DNA of 64,000 bases. It comes from Symbiodinium natans (Eukaryota > Sar > Dinophyceae > Suessiales > Symbiodiniaceae). Position 1 is the stretch's first letter. Each line of letters opens with the position of its first letter. The stretch is taken from NCBI GenBank assembly GCA_905221605.1, contig CAJNDS010000113.1, positions 1,763,082-1,827,081 on the forward strand. The letters are read 5' to 3'. Below the pieces are notes generated by a model. The model did not search any database. It saw only the letters and a list, made by a program, of their open reading frames with translations, and was not told where the DNA came from. This document shows positions 1-9,227 of this stretch, one piece after another. The position numbers were made by a program, and so were the translations under genes.

Positions 1-516
1 AGAATATATAAGAAGGCCTTTTCGCCCAAGTACCCTACTGAAACTCTGCTCGCAATGCTTCATGCAAGGCTTCAAACAACCCAGGTCCTGGACAAGGCCT
101 GCGGATTTTGGGGTTTTGGGTTTAGGGTTTAGATGGGTTTAGGGTTTAGGACACAAACAGTTCTGCAAATCGAGGCGTCTGGGTTTCGGGGCTTACGCAA
201 AGCAGTCTTGAATACGACACTTTTTCCTACGTGCAGACTGTCAGTCTGAGCACAGAAACCTAGCCTGGGGACTAAATAAAAGAGAGGATGGTCAAAGATC
301 TGAGGGCGGCGGCGGGGTGAGACAAAATTTGAAGCGGTCTAGCTTTAAACCATTTACTGCCTGTGAAGTGAGGAGGACTAAAGGTGCAAATATGGGGAGG
401 GGAAGAACCAGAATGCGTACAGCAAACAGTGTATCTATGTGTCTGTCCTGCAGACCCAGGAGAACATGTTAGGTGCAGACGGGCATCTTGCCTCGACGTC
501 GCAGCACTGCGCCATA
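1..516. other. left-end non-coding stretch, 3' flank of the LINE
   Basis: No gene is supported here. Degenerate telomere-like TTTAGGG units lie at about 105-155. The rest is unique-looking sequence downstream of LINE ORF2 on the minus strand and may include its 3' end. A minus-strand open frame across 272-613 has no recognisable domain and runs through the 13-bp motif repeats, so it is probably chance. Confidence 0.5.
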
Positions 517-637
517 CATTCGGTGACGAAACGTTCGGTGATGAAGATTTGATGTCGTACATTTTTGCAACGGTCGCCTGGTAGTGGTGCATCGCATCCA
601 CTGTCAGGCACATTCGGTGATGATCATTCGGTGATGA
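517..637. repeat. four copies of a 13-bp motif, 3' side of LINE ORF2
   Basis: The motif CATTCGGTGATGA occurs at 517-529 (one change), 532-544 (one change), 611-623 and 625-637. It lies just beyond the ORF2 stop on the minus strand. The same motif is present four times on the other side of ORF2 (4265-4322), so the two arrays bracket the ORF. Confidence 0.85.
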
Positions 638-667
638 GCTTTCGATGATGCAGCTTGAGCTATATAT

Positions 668-3600
668 TCAGCTGTTATGCGTTTTTGTGGCAAATATTCC
701 CTGTCTTGTTTGAGCCTGTTGAATGATAAACTGGTGATGCTCGTTGCTATTGTCATCATAGTTTTCAGTCCGTCCTAAAAGGGTAAAAGCATCCTTGAAA
801 GATTCTAGAAGCCATGATGCTCTTGGTTTACCTGGGCGTCTGTATTCAAGTCTGGGTCTAGTTGTATATGGATCAAATATGACTTGTCTCATGGGGTCTT
901 TGTAATCAGTCCTCAGTATGTGGCCCAATAACTTAACTTTCCTTTTCATCCAAGTCAGAGAAAACTTTTCAATGACATGACGGTAATCATTGTTTAGGAG
1001 GTCTAATACTTTCTGATTCGTGTAGGTGCGATCGATGAAAGTGGGCGGAATCTTCAAGATACGCCGGAGGCCTTTCATCTGAAATGCATCAAGTTTGCTC
1101 AGATCAGATTTTGTAAGTTGTATGCATTCTAGACCATATAAGACCTTGCTCTTAAGAATTGAGTCGAATACCTTGAGCTTCCATTTTACGCTGTTTTGAG
1201 CTTTGTTCCAAAATAGCTTAAGCTTATTGCACGTGACGGTAGCATCTGCTATACGGTTAGAAATCTCTCTGTGATTATTCACCGTGTCTGTCAGTAAGGA
1301 CCCTAAATATTTAGCCTCCTGCTTGCGTGGAACCAGTGTCCCGTCCATATATTTAACGCTGGATTGTCCTTGGTTCAGAGTCAGGTTGATGCATTTGTCG
1401 TAGTTTAACTTCATGTTGTAGTATTTAGATTCAGACTGAATAGCATGCAGGAGCTTGTTTATTGTGTGCGTGTGGGTGCCAAAAACAAGTGTGTCGTCTG
1501 CATATAAGACTTCAGCGAATTCAATTCCTGGTATTGGTTCTTTTTGCTTCGGAGTGTTTAGCTTGGTTCGAATGTCTGTGAACATAGCAGACATTAGTAG
1601 TGTAAAAAGAAACGGAGACAGGGGGCAGCCTTGTCGGATCCCAGAATCTTGCGATTTGTATTCCGAGCTTTGATTGTTCATTGCTATTCTGAACTGTGGA
1701 TCTTTATACATATTTGCGATCAATTGAAACATATTTGGGGGGACTTTTAGCCTTCGAAGAACTTGTAAGAGCTTTATCTGGTTGACTTTGTCGAAAGCTT
1801 TTTCCCAATCTAAGAGAATAAGTGACAAGTTTGAATGCTGTCTTTCGGCCAGGTCTAATAATCTTCTTGCGATAAAGATAGCTTGTGTTGTTGATTTATT
1901 AGGACGAAAACCATACTGTGTGTTTTGAATCCATGAGTCATATGCATGTATGAGACGAGCTCTGATCATGCTTGCTAGTAATTTGTAAAACACTTGTAAA
2001 AGGGCAATTGGTCTGTAATTCTGCATTTGGGTGGCGTCCCCTTTCTTATAAATAGCGACCAAGTTAGCTTTTTTAAAAGTCTCCGGATAATGCTGTTCTT
2101 GAATTATGTCGTTGTATAATGAGAGTAGAGAGTTTCGGTTAGGGACCGAAAGCCATTTTACAAGTTCTGCTCTACATCCATCCGGTCCTGGAGTTTTGTT
2201 GTTCTTTTGCGCGTCAATTACGTTATCGAGCTCAGTTATAGAGAAGAAGTTATCATTCATAGCGCTTGTTCCTTCAATAAGAGGGGAAGCTTCTTTAGCC
2301 GGGTCTAGTTCGTTTTCCAGCGGTTTGGCCCACTGCACTTCGGCGAAAAACTCCGCTGCAGTAGAAGGAAAATCTTTTTCTTTGATGATTTCTCCGCGTT
2401 TGTTTTTGAACTTATATCGCTTGGGTTGAAAAGTTTGTCTTGCTTTCTTTAGACCATCCCATTTGTAGCCATCTTGCGATATTTCCTCAAGTTCTCGTAG
2501 AAGCGCCCGTTCTTTATCTTTCCTGGCTTTCAAACGGATTTCTTTGGTTAAAGCTCGGGCTTTGATGAAATCTTCTTCTTGAATCGCATTCTGTTTGTCC
2601 TCAATAAGATTCCAAGTGTCTTCAGAAAGGTAAGGTTTCTTTTGTTCAAATGGGATAGGCGTAAAGTATTTATCAGCTGCTTCGTCAATTATTTCAGCAA
2701 GGGTTTCAAATGCAGTTGTGCATTTCCATTTGCCAAGCTGTTGTTGTTCCTCGATTTTCTGTTTAATGAAGAGGTTGTAATCGTGCTTTTGCATTTTTGT
2801 CGGAGTTCTAAATTTTTGCGGGCAAGCGTTCGTTTTCTTCCGTTTTTTCTGCGATAGTTTCACGTGTGCATCGGCAATTAGAAGCGCGTGATCTGAATCC
2901 AAAATAGTTTCATGAACAGGTGTTATGTTGCGCACCGAGTTTTTCCATCTGTCGTTAATAAGGATGAAATCCATTTGAGCATGAGTGTTGATGTTGATTT
3001 CCGCTCGATTAAATGCCTGCGTGCCAACGCTCCTATAAGTAGCAAGAAGGGGGGTGGGTTTGTCAAACCAAGTATTCATAGGTATCAACTTGCGCGATAA
3101 GCAAAAGTCTGTAAACAAGTGCCTATTTTGTTGCTGTGGTTCACTGAGGTCTTGTATAGTAGAACTAGACTCGCGATATACGTGTTTCCCAATGATTGTG
3201 GATTCCTGCGGTAACTGTTCAAGTAGTCTAGCATTGAAATCTCCAAGAATAAGGTTCACCTCGTGCGGTTTCCATTTATCCACGTGTTGTCCTAAGGTCT
3301 CATAGTGAATGTTCTTAGTCTGAGTCGTGTGATTGGCATGTGGCGCGTGTGTTGCTGCAATATTTATGGAAATAGGCTTCGTATTAATCGTCATTAAAAT
3401 ATGTTGGTGATCGGTCGCTTGGATGTCGACGTCCAGATTAAGCTTTTTTGCGTATACTATAGCACATCCAAGTTTCTCTGCCGCCCGTTGTCTAATTCTC
3501 ATACGTTCTCGCTGTGCTTCATCATGTTGTATCTTGTCTTTTTTGCATTTAGCATTGTACGCTTCCAGGTCTACTTCAGTTCGTTTTCGCTGGTCATCGT

Positions 3601-4312
3601 CTATGCTGCTCGAAAAATAGAAAATATAGTCATCATGTGTTTCTTTCCCCGTGTAATTTACATGCGTCTCCTGTAATGCAAGAATATCGATGCTATGTTT
3701 CTTCATGACATAAGTAACTTGCTGTCTTGCAGTTATGTAGTTCATCCCTCGAATGTTCAGAGTTGCAATACGGAGTTTCTGAGCATGTGTGAGGGGCTGC
3801 TTCCAAGGTTCTGCGGTGACATTGGAGTCCAAATTGCGTTCATGATTAATGTCTTCCGCCGTTTTGCCAGAGGTTATATTCGTTGTATTGCTTGTGGTTG
3901 CTAGGATTCTTTCTTGAGCCAAGGTGAGGGTAGCTGGACGCTTGGCCAAAGCCTTCCAGCACTGTCTCACTCTTCTGTATTCGTTTCTGTGGAAGGTTCG
4001 TTTTTGTCGTCTGTTGGATTTATGGACCAATTGTTGCGTCTTAGACCTTCCTCCTCTTCTATGTGTGCGATTTGGGTGAGACTTGGGTTCAGTACTCCTT
4101 TCGTTCGCGCACCGTCCTTGGGAAAGTGGGCGCGTCTCCCGCCGTACCGGTTGGCTGGGGGTAGAGTAAGGCAAAGCGCTGTTAACAGAGATATCGTTTG
4201 TCATATCATCCCTATGTATTTTTGGGCGAGCAATCACTGGTCGGTTAGACCTCGTAATTGCTGTCATTCGGTGACGACACATTCGGTGATGAGACATTCG
4301 GTGATGAGACAT
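668..4312 (-). CDS. LINE ORF2: APE-type endonuclease plus reverse transcriptase
   Basis: This 1214-residue protein nicks target DNA and copies the element's RNA at the nick. A basic N-terminal region (residues 1-175) is followed by an exonuclease-endonuclease-phosphatase domain starting at 'LRIATLNIRG' (about 180), with 'QET' near 215, 'GDFN' near 358 and the catalytic 'SDH' near 474. The reverse transcriptase has 'NNKTPGPDG' near 705, 'NYRPIAL' near 765, 'LLDWEKAFD' near 834, 'IRQGCPLSP' near 892 and the active-site 'YADD' near 937. The C-terminal part carries 'GHILR' and 'RRPGKPRASW', typical of many LINEs. No RNase H or Cys/His zinc knuckle was seen. The start codon lies inside the 13-bp motif array, which encodes repeated 'SHHRM'. 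The frame stays open without another ATG up to a TAG near 4429. Nothing is missing for activity. Confidence 0.95.
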   Translation of the reverse strand: MSHHRMSHHRMCRHRMTAITRSNRPVIARPKIHRDDMTNDISVNSALPYSTPSQPVRRETRPLSQGRCANERSTEPKSHPNRTHRRGGRSKTQQLVHKSNRRQKRTFHRNEYRRVRQCWKALAKRPATLTLAQERILATTSNTTNITSGKTAEDINHERNLDSNVTAEPWKQPLTHAQKLRIATLNIRGMNYITARQQVTYVMKKHSIDILALQETHVNYTGKETHDDYIFYFSSSIDDDQRKRTEVDLEAYNAKCKKDKIQHDEAQRERMRIRQRAAEKLGCAIVYAKKLNLDVDIQATDHQHILMTINTKPISINIAATHAPHANHTTQTKNIHYETLGQHVDKWKPHEVNLILGDFNARLLEQLPQESTIIGKHVYRESSSTIQDLSEPQQQNRHLFTDFCLSRKLIPMNTWFDKPTPLLATYRSVGTQAFNRAEININTHAQMDFILINDRWKNSVRNITPVHETILDSDHALLIADAHVKLSQKKRKKTNACPQKFRTPTKMQKHDYNLFIKQKIEEQQQLGKWKCTTAFETLAEIIDEAADKYFTPIPFEQKKPYLSEDTWNLIEDKQNAIQEEDFIKARALTKEIRLKARKDKERALLRELEEISQDGYKWDGLKKARQTFQPKRYKFKNKRGEIIKEKDFPSTAAEFFAEVQWAKPLENELDPAKEASPLIEGTSAMNDNFFSITELDNVIDAQKNNKTPGPDGCRAELVKWLSVPNRNSLLSLYNDIIQEQHYPETFKKANLVAIYKKGDATQMQNYRPIALLQVFYKLLASMIRARLIHAYDSWIQNTQYGFRPNKSTTQAIFIARRLLDLAERQHSNLSLILLDWEKAFDKVNQIKLLQVLRRLKVPPNMFQLIANMYKDPQFRIAMNNQSSEYKSQDSGIRQGCPLSPFLFTLLMSAMFTDIRTKLNTPKQKEPIPGIEFAEVLYADDTLVFGTHTHTINKLLHAIQSESKYYNMKLNYDKCINLTLNQGQSSVKYMDGTLVPRKQEAKYLGSLLTDTVNNHREISNRIADATVTCNKLKLFWNKAQNSVKWKLKVFDSILKSKVLYGLECIQLTKSDLSKLDAFQMKGLRRILKIPPTFIDRTYTNQKVLDLLNNDYRHVIEKFSLTWMKRKVKLLGHILRTDYKDPMRQVIFDPYTTRPRLEYRRPGKPRASWLLESFKDAFTLLGRTENYDDNSNEHHQFIIQQAQTRQGIFATKTHNS

Positions 4313-4322
4313 TCGGTGGTGA
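4265..4322. repeat. four copies of the 13-bp motif, 5' side of LINE ORF2
   Basis: CATTCGGTGATGA-type units begin at 4265, 4280, 4295 and 4310, spaced exactly 15 bp, so they stay in frame with ORF2 and encode its first residues. The first and last unit each have one change. Matching units lie downstream of ORF2 at 517-637. Confidence 0.9.
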
Positions 4323-4521
4323 AGCTTCCTTGGGTATATAGTTTCAGAATTTTTCTGATGATCTGTTGTGGCAGGTACGCTTGTAGCACTGTCGTAGTTT
4401 TTCCCCGCTCGTGCTGGAAGGCAGTGTCCCTACAAGACTAAGTCAGGCTTCAGGATGCGTTTTGCAATCCTGTTGAGGTGGTCGTCGTATTTCTGTCCGA
4501 ACTCTTCGTTAGCGATTGATG

Positions 4522-5283
4522 TCACCTCGAAATGAAAGGCACTTTGGTTTTGAGTGTCCATGTTGAGACCCTCATGTATGATCCTTTTCCCTCCGGGGTG
4601 AGACCTACAGCCTTCAGGAAGTCACTTGCAGTCAGTACTCCTTCTGCTGTGGAGCCCTTGCCTTTTCCCTTGTTGCCGATGACCTTGCGTGACATGATGT
4701 TCCCGTACGCGGTGAGGAATTCCTCTTCGAAGGCTCGTGCAGAGTAGAGGTTCTTGTTGACATAGATTTTCGCAAAGCCCTCCAAGTGATCATAAGCCAA
4801 CCACGTAATGTATTCTCCTGTCTCAGTGTTCTGGACTGTGAGATGCTTCCATGAATGCTTCCATTGTAGGTTTGGGGTCATCTTCGTGATCACTGTCATG
4901 ATGGCTTTGAGAGGTTCTGTCTGCATACGGTCAAACGCTGCGATGCATGGTTCGAATTTGATCATGCCGTTCACGGAGTCCTTGTTGCTTCCACTTTGGA
5001 GCTGGCTCAGCTTCGTGTTGGTCCATTCTTTGATTCCTTTTCTGTCATACTTTTGGCTGATTGACTCCAGCATTTGTTGTTTCAAGGCATAGTTTCCCGT
5101 ATCAACCATGGTGAAGGGTGAGAGTTGTTTGCCCCTGCGATGCTCGAACTTGAATCTCGCGATGTCCCTTTCGTTGATGCCCGCTTCGATGGCTATGACG
5201 TTGATCATTGTCTCCCGGTGTTCCATCAACAAACTTTTCCCCTGATCATTTGTCTCCATGTATTGCCACCAATTTTTTACCAT
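4522..5283 (-). CDS. LINE ORF1, function unknown
   Basis: 253 residues from an ATG at 5283. It sits directly upstream of ORF2 on the same strand, the usual place of a LINE ORF1 (RNA-binding or packaging protein). I do not recognise the fold: no zinc knuckle, RRM or clear coiled coil is visible. It is rich in Lys and aromatic residues ('WKHSWKHLTV', 'YITWLAYDHLEGFAKIYV') and has a Gly-Lys stretch ('GNKGKGKG') near residue 207. The ORF1 role is inferred from position only. The 209-bp gap to ORF2 holds the 13-bp motif array and a sequence resembling the ORF2 stop region. Confidence 0.7.
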   Translation of the reverse strand: MVKNWWQYMETNDQGKSLLMEHRETMINVIAIEAGINERDIARFKFEHRRGKQLSPFTMVDTGNYALKQQMLESISQKYDRKGIKEWTNTKLSQLQSGSNKDSVNGMIKFEPCIAAFDRMQTEPLKAIMTVITKMTPNLQWKHSWKHLTVQNTETGEYITWLAYDHLEGFAKIYVNKNLYSARAFEEEFLTAYGNIMSRKVIGNKGKGKGSTAEGVLTASDFLKAVGLTPEGKGSYMRVSTWTLKTKVPFISR

Positions 5284-5488
5284 CAGTTTACGACACTAGT
5301 TGAGACTTCTCGTGTGGTGCCCGCACTTGCCTTGCTCCCTAAACTCTACTTAAACCACAGACCACATGATACATATATTTTTGATAGAGATACAATTATA
5401 TCTGAATCGATCTCTGACTAACTCTAGACCTTACTACACCCAGATACCACTAGGGTCAAAGGTCCAAAGCACATTTAAGCCTCCACAA

Positions 5489-5694
5489 GGCCCAACAACC
5501 CTAAACCCTGAGCCCTAAATCCCTAAGCCCCAAAACCCTGAAACCCTAATTGAGCCTTAAACCCTAAACCCTAAAAACCCTTAAAACCCTAAAAGCCCTA
5601 AGCCCTAAACCCTAAACTCTAAACCCCAAACCCAAAACCCTAAAACCCTAAAACCCTTGAAAACCCTAAACCCTAAAACCGTAAAAACCCAAAC
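5489..5694. repeat. telomere-like CCCTAAA array, degenerate
   Basis: About 25 units of CCCTAAA with many variants (CCCTAAAA, CCCTGA, CCCCAAA). It is internal, not a chromosome end, because unique sequence follows on both sides. Confidence 0.9.
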
Positions 5695-5779
5695 AAACAA
5701 CACAGTCTTAGCGCCAGGCGTGGCTGCATGTGCTGGCTGGGCCGGCGCCTGCCAGATTCGCGACTCGCTCTATCCAACA

Positions 5780-6120
5780 TCCGAATATAAGGCTCAGGGT
5801 TTAGGCTTTAGGGCTTAGGGTTTAGGGATATAGCTTGAGCATTTGTTGCACCTTTAATGCATTATTGTTCTCATTTGACAGACTATTTGGTTTAATATAT
5901 TATGTTACCATTGATTTCAGGGTTCTAAGTGTTTAAGGGTGTTTAGTGTTTCAGGGTTTAGGGCAGGGTTTAAGGGTTTAAGGGTTTGGTTTAAGGTTGA
6001 AGGGTTTAGGGTTTCAGGTTGTGGGGCCGGGGATTCACGAGCCCACTTGTTCCTTACTCCTTGTTTACGTGGTTCTCGGGTGCAGAGGTGTCTAGGCTTC
6101 AGGGTTTCGTGTTCAGGAAA
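5780..6120. repeat. degenerate TTTAGGG repeats and unassigned sequence
   Basis: Diverged TTTAGGG units at about 5790-5830 and 5935-6015, in the opposite orientation to the 5489-5694 array. No convincing exon is visible. Confidence 0.75.
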
Positions 6121-6288
6121 ATCCCAACAGCTCACTGTTGGATTTTACTTTTTTAAGCGGAGGCAAGCACGCAAATGACGGAAACAAAAAACCAAACAAT
6201 CCCCAAAAACTCAGTACCCAAGAAGACCCTCAGCCTTCAGCCAAGTGTAGGGTTTGGGCAAGACCCTCAGCCAAGTGTGGGTTTGGGG

Positions 6289-6393
6289 TTGGGATGTTCC
6301 CCCTTATACTAAGAGCCCTTCATAGGGATTCACAGTAGCCCCCTAGTAGAATCCCTATTAAGGAGCTGTTAGTAATGTGAGGGAGCATCCCAA
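6289..6393. mobile_element. short inverted-repeat element, family A
   Basis: The left end TTGGGATGTTCCCCCTTATA and the right end are imperfect inverted repeats covering most of the 105 bp, with inner AATCCCTATTAAGGAG matching the other arm. Related copies are at 11323-11412, 33613-33697, 41475-41518 (half) and 61624-61742. No coding capacity, so a MITE-like or introner-like element. Confidence 0.75.
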
Positions 6394-6536
6394 AGGGTTC
6401 TCAGGTTTAGGGCTTCGGTGTTCGATGCTTCGAAACCGGGGCACCTGAGCCTGACAAGGCTGCGCTGGCTGGCTCCAGTCGATTATGGGCTTCGAGTCCT
6501 GAGCTCTTGCCGGTTTTGAGAGCAATGTCAGAATTG

Positions 6537-6615
6537 AGAGCAGGGTTTTGGGGGTTATTGAATTAGTATATTTACAAAGGGACCATAAGGGAATACTATC
6601 AGAAATTCTTGCGAC
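6537..6615. mobile_element. short dispersed repeat, family F
   Basis: Shares the core 'GGGACCATAAGGGAATACTA' and a flanking GGTTTTGGGGGTTATT with copies at 30548-30700, 49606-49693, 54460-54603, 61126-61192 and 63277-63358. Confidence 0.6.
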
Positions 6616-6779
6616 CCCCATATTATGCGGTTCAGGACTTAGCTGTTTAGGGGCTTGGGGTGATGGGTGAGAGGCGCGGACTCGTGCACCAAAGGCCCGA
6701 TGTCGTGACTGAGGAGCCCGGGACGGAATCCCTTCTCCACGAGTCATTCTGTGTTCAGTCATTGATCTGATTAAGCAAT

Positions 6780-7597
6780 CAGGAAGGGTTCTGGGCGTTT
6801 CAAGTCCTCTCTCGGTACCCGATTTCTGGGTTTACCGTTTCCGGACCAGAAAAAAAAGTGTGATTGAGGATGGTTTCAGCGGAGTCTCTGGATCATCTGT
6901 TCTCACACATGGTACATTTTGTAATTGGCCTCGTGAGTATTTATGAAGTGCTACACCATGACAAATTGGAAGCAGTGTGATGCCATGAAAACAGTGCCGG
7001 CCACCCAATTTACTGTGGTGGCCATGGCGTATCTGATTCTGGATTCCTAAAGGTGGATACCTTCATGAACGACACAGTTGCAAATAGCTTCAGCATCAAT
7101 AAGATCAAATCGACCAGTCATTCAGTCAGTCACTGCAGGTGCTGCATCAGGCGCCCTCTGTGAAGCCGTTAGCATGAGCGTGACAAGGACAGAACAGGAA
7201 ACGATGAGATGAGCCAGGAAACCAGTGATACACATGTTCGTTACGCTCAGCAACTTCACTAGCTGTTCATGCACTCGCCAGTTCCATGTAAGTCCTTATA
7301 CGCCCGCTCCTCCTTATTGATAATTCGCCCAACAGCGTTCACTTCAGAGGTTGGCGACTTGGGGGCGAGATTTCCCAGATGTTAAGCTCGGAAGTCCGGT
7401 CCAAAAGGTGCAAGCCTTATATGAACCCTAAACCGAGATGCCAAGCATCCTTTGTGAGCAGTATAAGATAGTATAAGTATGCCACAAAGTCTTTGGGGAA
7501 ACCTGCAAGAGGCCTTTCTGTGGTTGCTGTGCTATAAGCTTCCCAAAGCCCTTGCAGACCCTCAGACCCTGAACAAGGAGGAACAAGGATACATGCT
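6780..7597. other. no supported gene
   Basis: Unique-looking sequence without telomere-like arrays. Open frames are short on both strands. A plus-strand frame at 7479-7600 ('LWGNLQEAFLWLLCYKL') has no bias strong enough to call. Confidence 0.4.
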
Positions 7598-7721
7598 GGG
7601 GATTTCCGAAAATAGGGGGTATGTCCCTTCTAGGGGGTATTCCCCTTATATACCAAAAAATACTATAGAATGCTTTTGAAGGAACCCCACAGAAAGGGTG
7701 CCCCTATTTTCGGAAACCCCC
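7598..7721. mobile_element. short inverted-repeat element, family B
   Basis: Ends GGGGATTTCCGAAAATAGGG and CCCCTATTTTCGGAAACCCC form near-perfect terminal inverted repeats. Copies: 8132-8232, 54941-55035, 57280-57378. Confidence 0.8.
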
Positions 7722-7729
7722 ACATAGGC

Positions 7730-7860
7730 ATGAACGTCCGCAGCCTGGCCTGAACCGCAGCCGCAGGTCGAGCCACCTCCGCAGATCTTCCGGCGGCAGG
7801 GAGGGTGTCGGGCACAGGGCCTGGATCCCATGAAGGCGAAGATGCACTGAAACGAATCCT
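7730..7860 (-). CDS. possible exon, unidentified
   Basis: GC-rich stretch beside the family B element. Two minus-strand frames read well ('SLPPEDLRRWLDLRLRF' and 'AGRSAEVARPAAAVQARLR'), so the frame is undecided. No family recognised. Confidence 0.3.
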
Positions 7861-7864
7861 GAAG

Positions 7865-8095
7865 TCCGAAACCCCAACCCTGAACCCTGAACCCTGAACC
7901 CTGAACACTGAACCCTGAACCTGATCCTTGTATCCATTGACGCCTTGGCTGGACTCCCCGTCTTCTGCTGTGGTCGGCTGCTGGGCCTCTGGACCTCAGG
8001 CTTGGGGTTTAGAGTTTAGGCTTTAGGGTTTGGGGTTTCGGGTTTGGGGTTTGGGGTTTAGGGTTTAGGGTTTAGGGGTTAGGGTTTAGGACTCC
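7865..8095. repeat. telomere-like repeats in both orientations
   Basis: CCCTGAAC-type units at 7870-7925 and TTTAGGG/TTTGGGG units at 7990-8092, converging on a short unique spacer. Confidence 0.8.
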
Positions 8096-8131
8096 CAGGC
8101 GCAACTCGGTTCCAGAACCCTACAGCTAGTA

Positions 8132-8232
8132 GGGGTGTCCGAGAATTAGGGGTACCTTATTTGGGTCCTCATTACCATGGAATCCTACTATTTGGGGTCT
8201 ATACTTGGGGTCCCTTATTTTCGTAAACCCCC
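8132..8232. mobile_element. short inverted-repeat element, family B
   Basis: About 101 bp. It shares 'AGGGGTACCTTA', 'GGGGTC', 'GGAATCCTACTATTTGGGG' and the end 'CCCTTATTTTCGTAAACCCC' with 57280-57378. Confidence 0.75.
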
Positions 8233-8278
8233 AAATAGAACAGTGCAGTACTTATGGCACTATAGTATTAGCATGGTA

Positions 8279-8407
8279 TAGTTAAAGCTCACGCCGCTGT
8301 TAGCGGCCCTGGGTAAAACGTTAGTTTTGGCATTTCTTGGTGACTTGTTCCGGTTGTTTTTGGGGGGGAGGGGGGGGTGGGGGGGTGGGGGTTGGGGGGG
8401 GGGGGGT

Positions 8408-8441
<34 letters not shown>

Positions 8442-9001
8442 GGGGATACGAACGTCATTCATATTGCGTCCATGCACAAAACACTGGTATTTACAGCGTT
8501 TTCGCCTCTTTGTACAACATAGTGCACTTGCAAGGATGTGGAACAAGAACATCTGTCACAAGCGTCCATGCCTTTCGCGACCAAAACCGTGCTTTCCGTG
8601 CTTGACGTCTCTGCGCAACCCCAAAGCCCTAAACTTGAACCACTGCAAGCTCGTTGCACCCTGAACACTCCAGCCCCCCAAAAAATATGCGAGATGCTCA
8701 AAACATTGGCAGGCGTGGCACTTTTCAACATAAAAAAAAACAAAAAAACATCACAGTTACCCCCAAGACGCGCAAAAGTCGCCAAAAACGTATCCCCACA
8801 GTAAGCACTGCAAAATGCTGAAAACACTGGCAAGCGTGGTACTTTTGAGCAACACACCACCTTATAACCACTCCAAGTCCTGAAAAAAAGATCCGCTGAC
8901 AAAACCCCTTTTTTTGTCAAACACTGCCCTGCGTGGGTTAACACCACATTTCCGCGCGCAAACGGTCCAGGGCCGCTAACAGCGGCGTGACCTAGTTAAA
9001 G
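8279..9001. mobile_element. non-autonomous DNA transposon with 9-bp target duplication
   Basis: The 9-bp direct repeat TAGTTAAAG at 8279-8287 and 8993-9001 flanks a 705-bp element. Its ends are perfect inverted repeats over 24 bp, starting TCACGCCGCTGTTAGCGGCC on both strands. This is the structure left by cut-and-paste transposition. The interior has a G-rich tract (8361-8441) and two diverged copies of a segment (about 8690-8735 and 8807-8855, 'AAAACACTGGCAAGCGTGG'-like). No transposase is encoded. The superfamily is not assigned: a 9-bp duplication would suit Mutator-like or related elements. Confidence 0.85.
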
Positions 9002-9227
9002 AGTCTATCAGACAGTAGATGGTCCAGAGTACAAAGTACGGAGTACAGTACAGTATAGTCGCACAATTTGGGTAGTTGAGGGGTTCTAGGGCGTCATTTG
9101 GATACCATTGCCTTTCAGATCAAACCCTCAGCTGCAGAGCAGAAGCACAAGCGCATCTTCAGGCAGAGGGGAACACCCCTAAACCCTAAACCCAAAACCC
9201 TCAAACCTAAAAGAAGCCAGATTCTTA

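Larger units (their letters stand above)
517..5450 (-). mobile_element. two-ORF non-LTR retrotransposon (LINE)
   Basis: ORF1 (4522-5283) and ORF2 (668-4312) are in tandem on the minus strand, 209 bp apart and in different frames, as in many LINEs. Both frames are open and the catalytic motifs of ORF2 are intact, so the copy looks young. The outer ends are not certain: no poly(A) tail or target duplication was found. Telomere-like repeats flank it on both sides (about 105-155 and 5489-5694), in opposite orientations, which does not fit a simple insertion into one array. Confidence 0.85.

Noticed and set aside
3913-3922. TTGGCTCAAG on the minus strand, identical to the 3' end of the dinoflagellate spliced leader
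   Set aside because: It lies inside the conserved-looking N-terminal coding part of LINE ORF2, the upstream bases do not match the leader, and near matches such as TGGCTCAAG occur elsewhere (56844), so a chance match is likely.
5489-5694. Chromosome end
   Set aside because: The array is degenerate, short and followed by unique DNA, and similar arrays occur throughout the window.
8289-8664. Gly- and Pro-rich open frames
   Set aside because: They translate the G-tract inside the 8.3-9.0 kb element.
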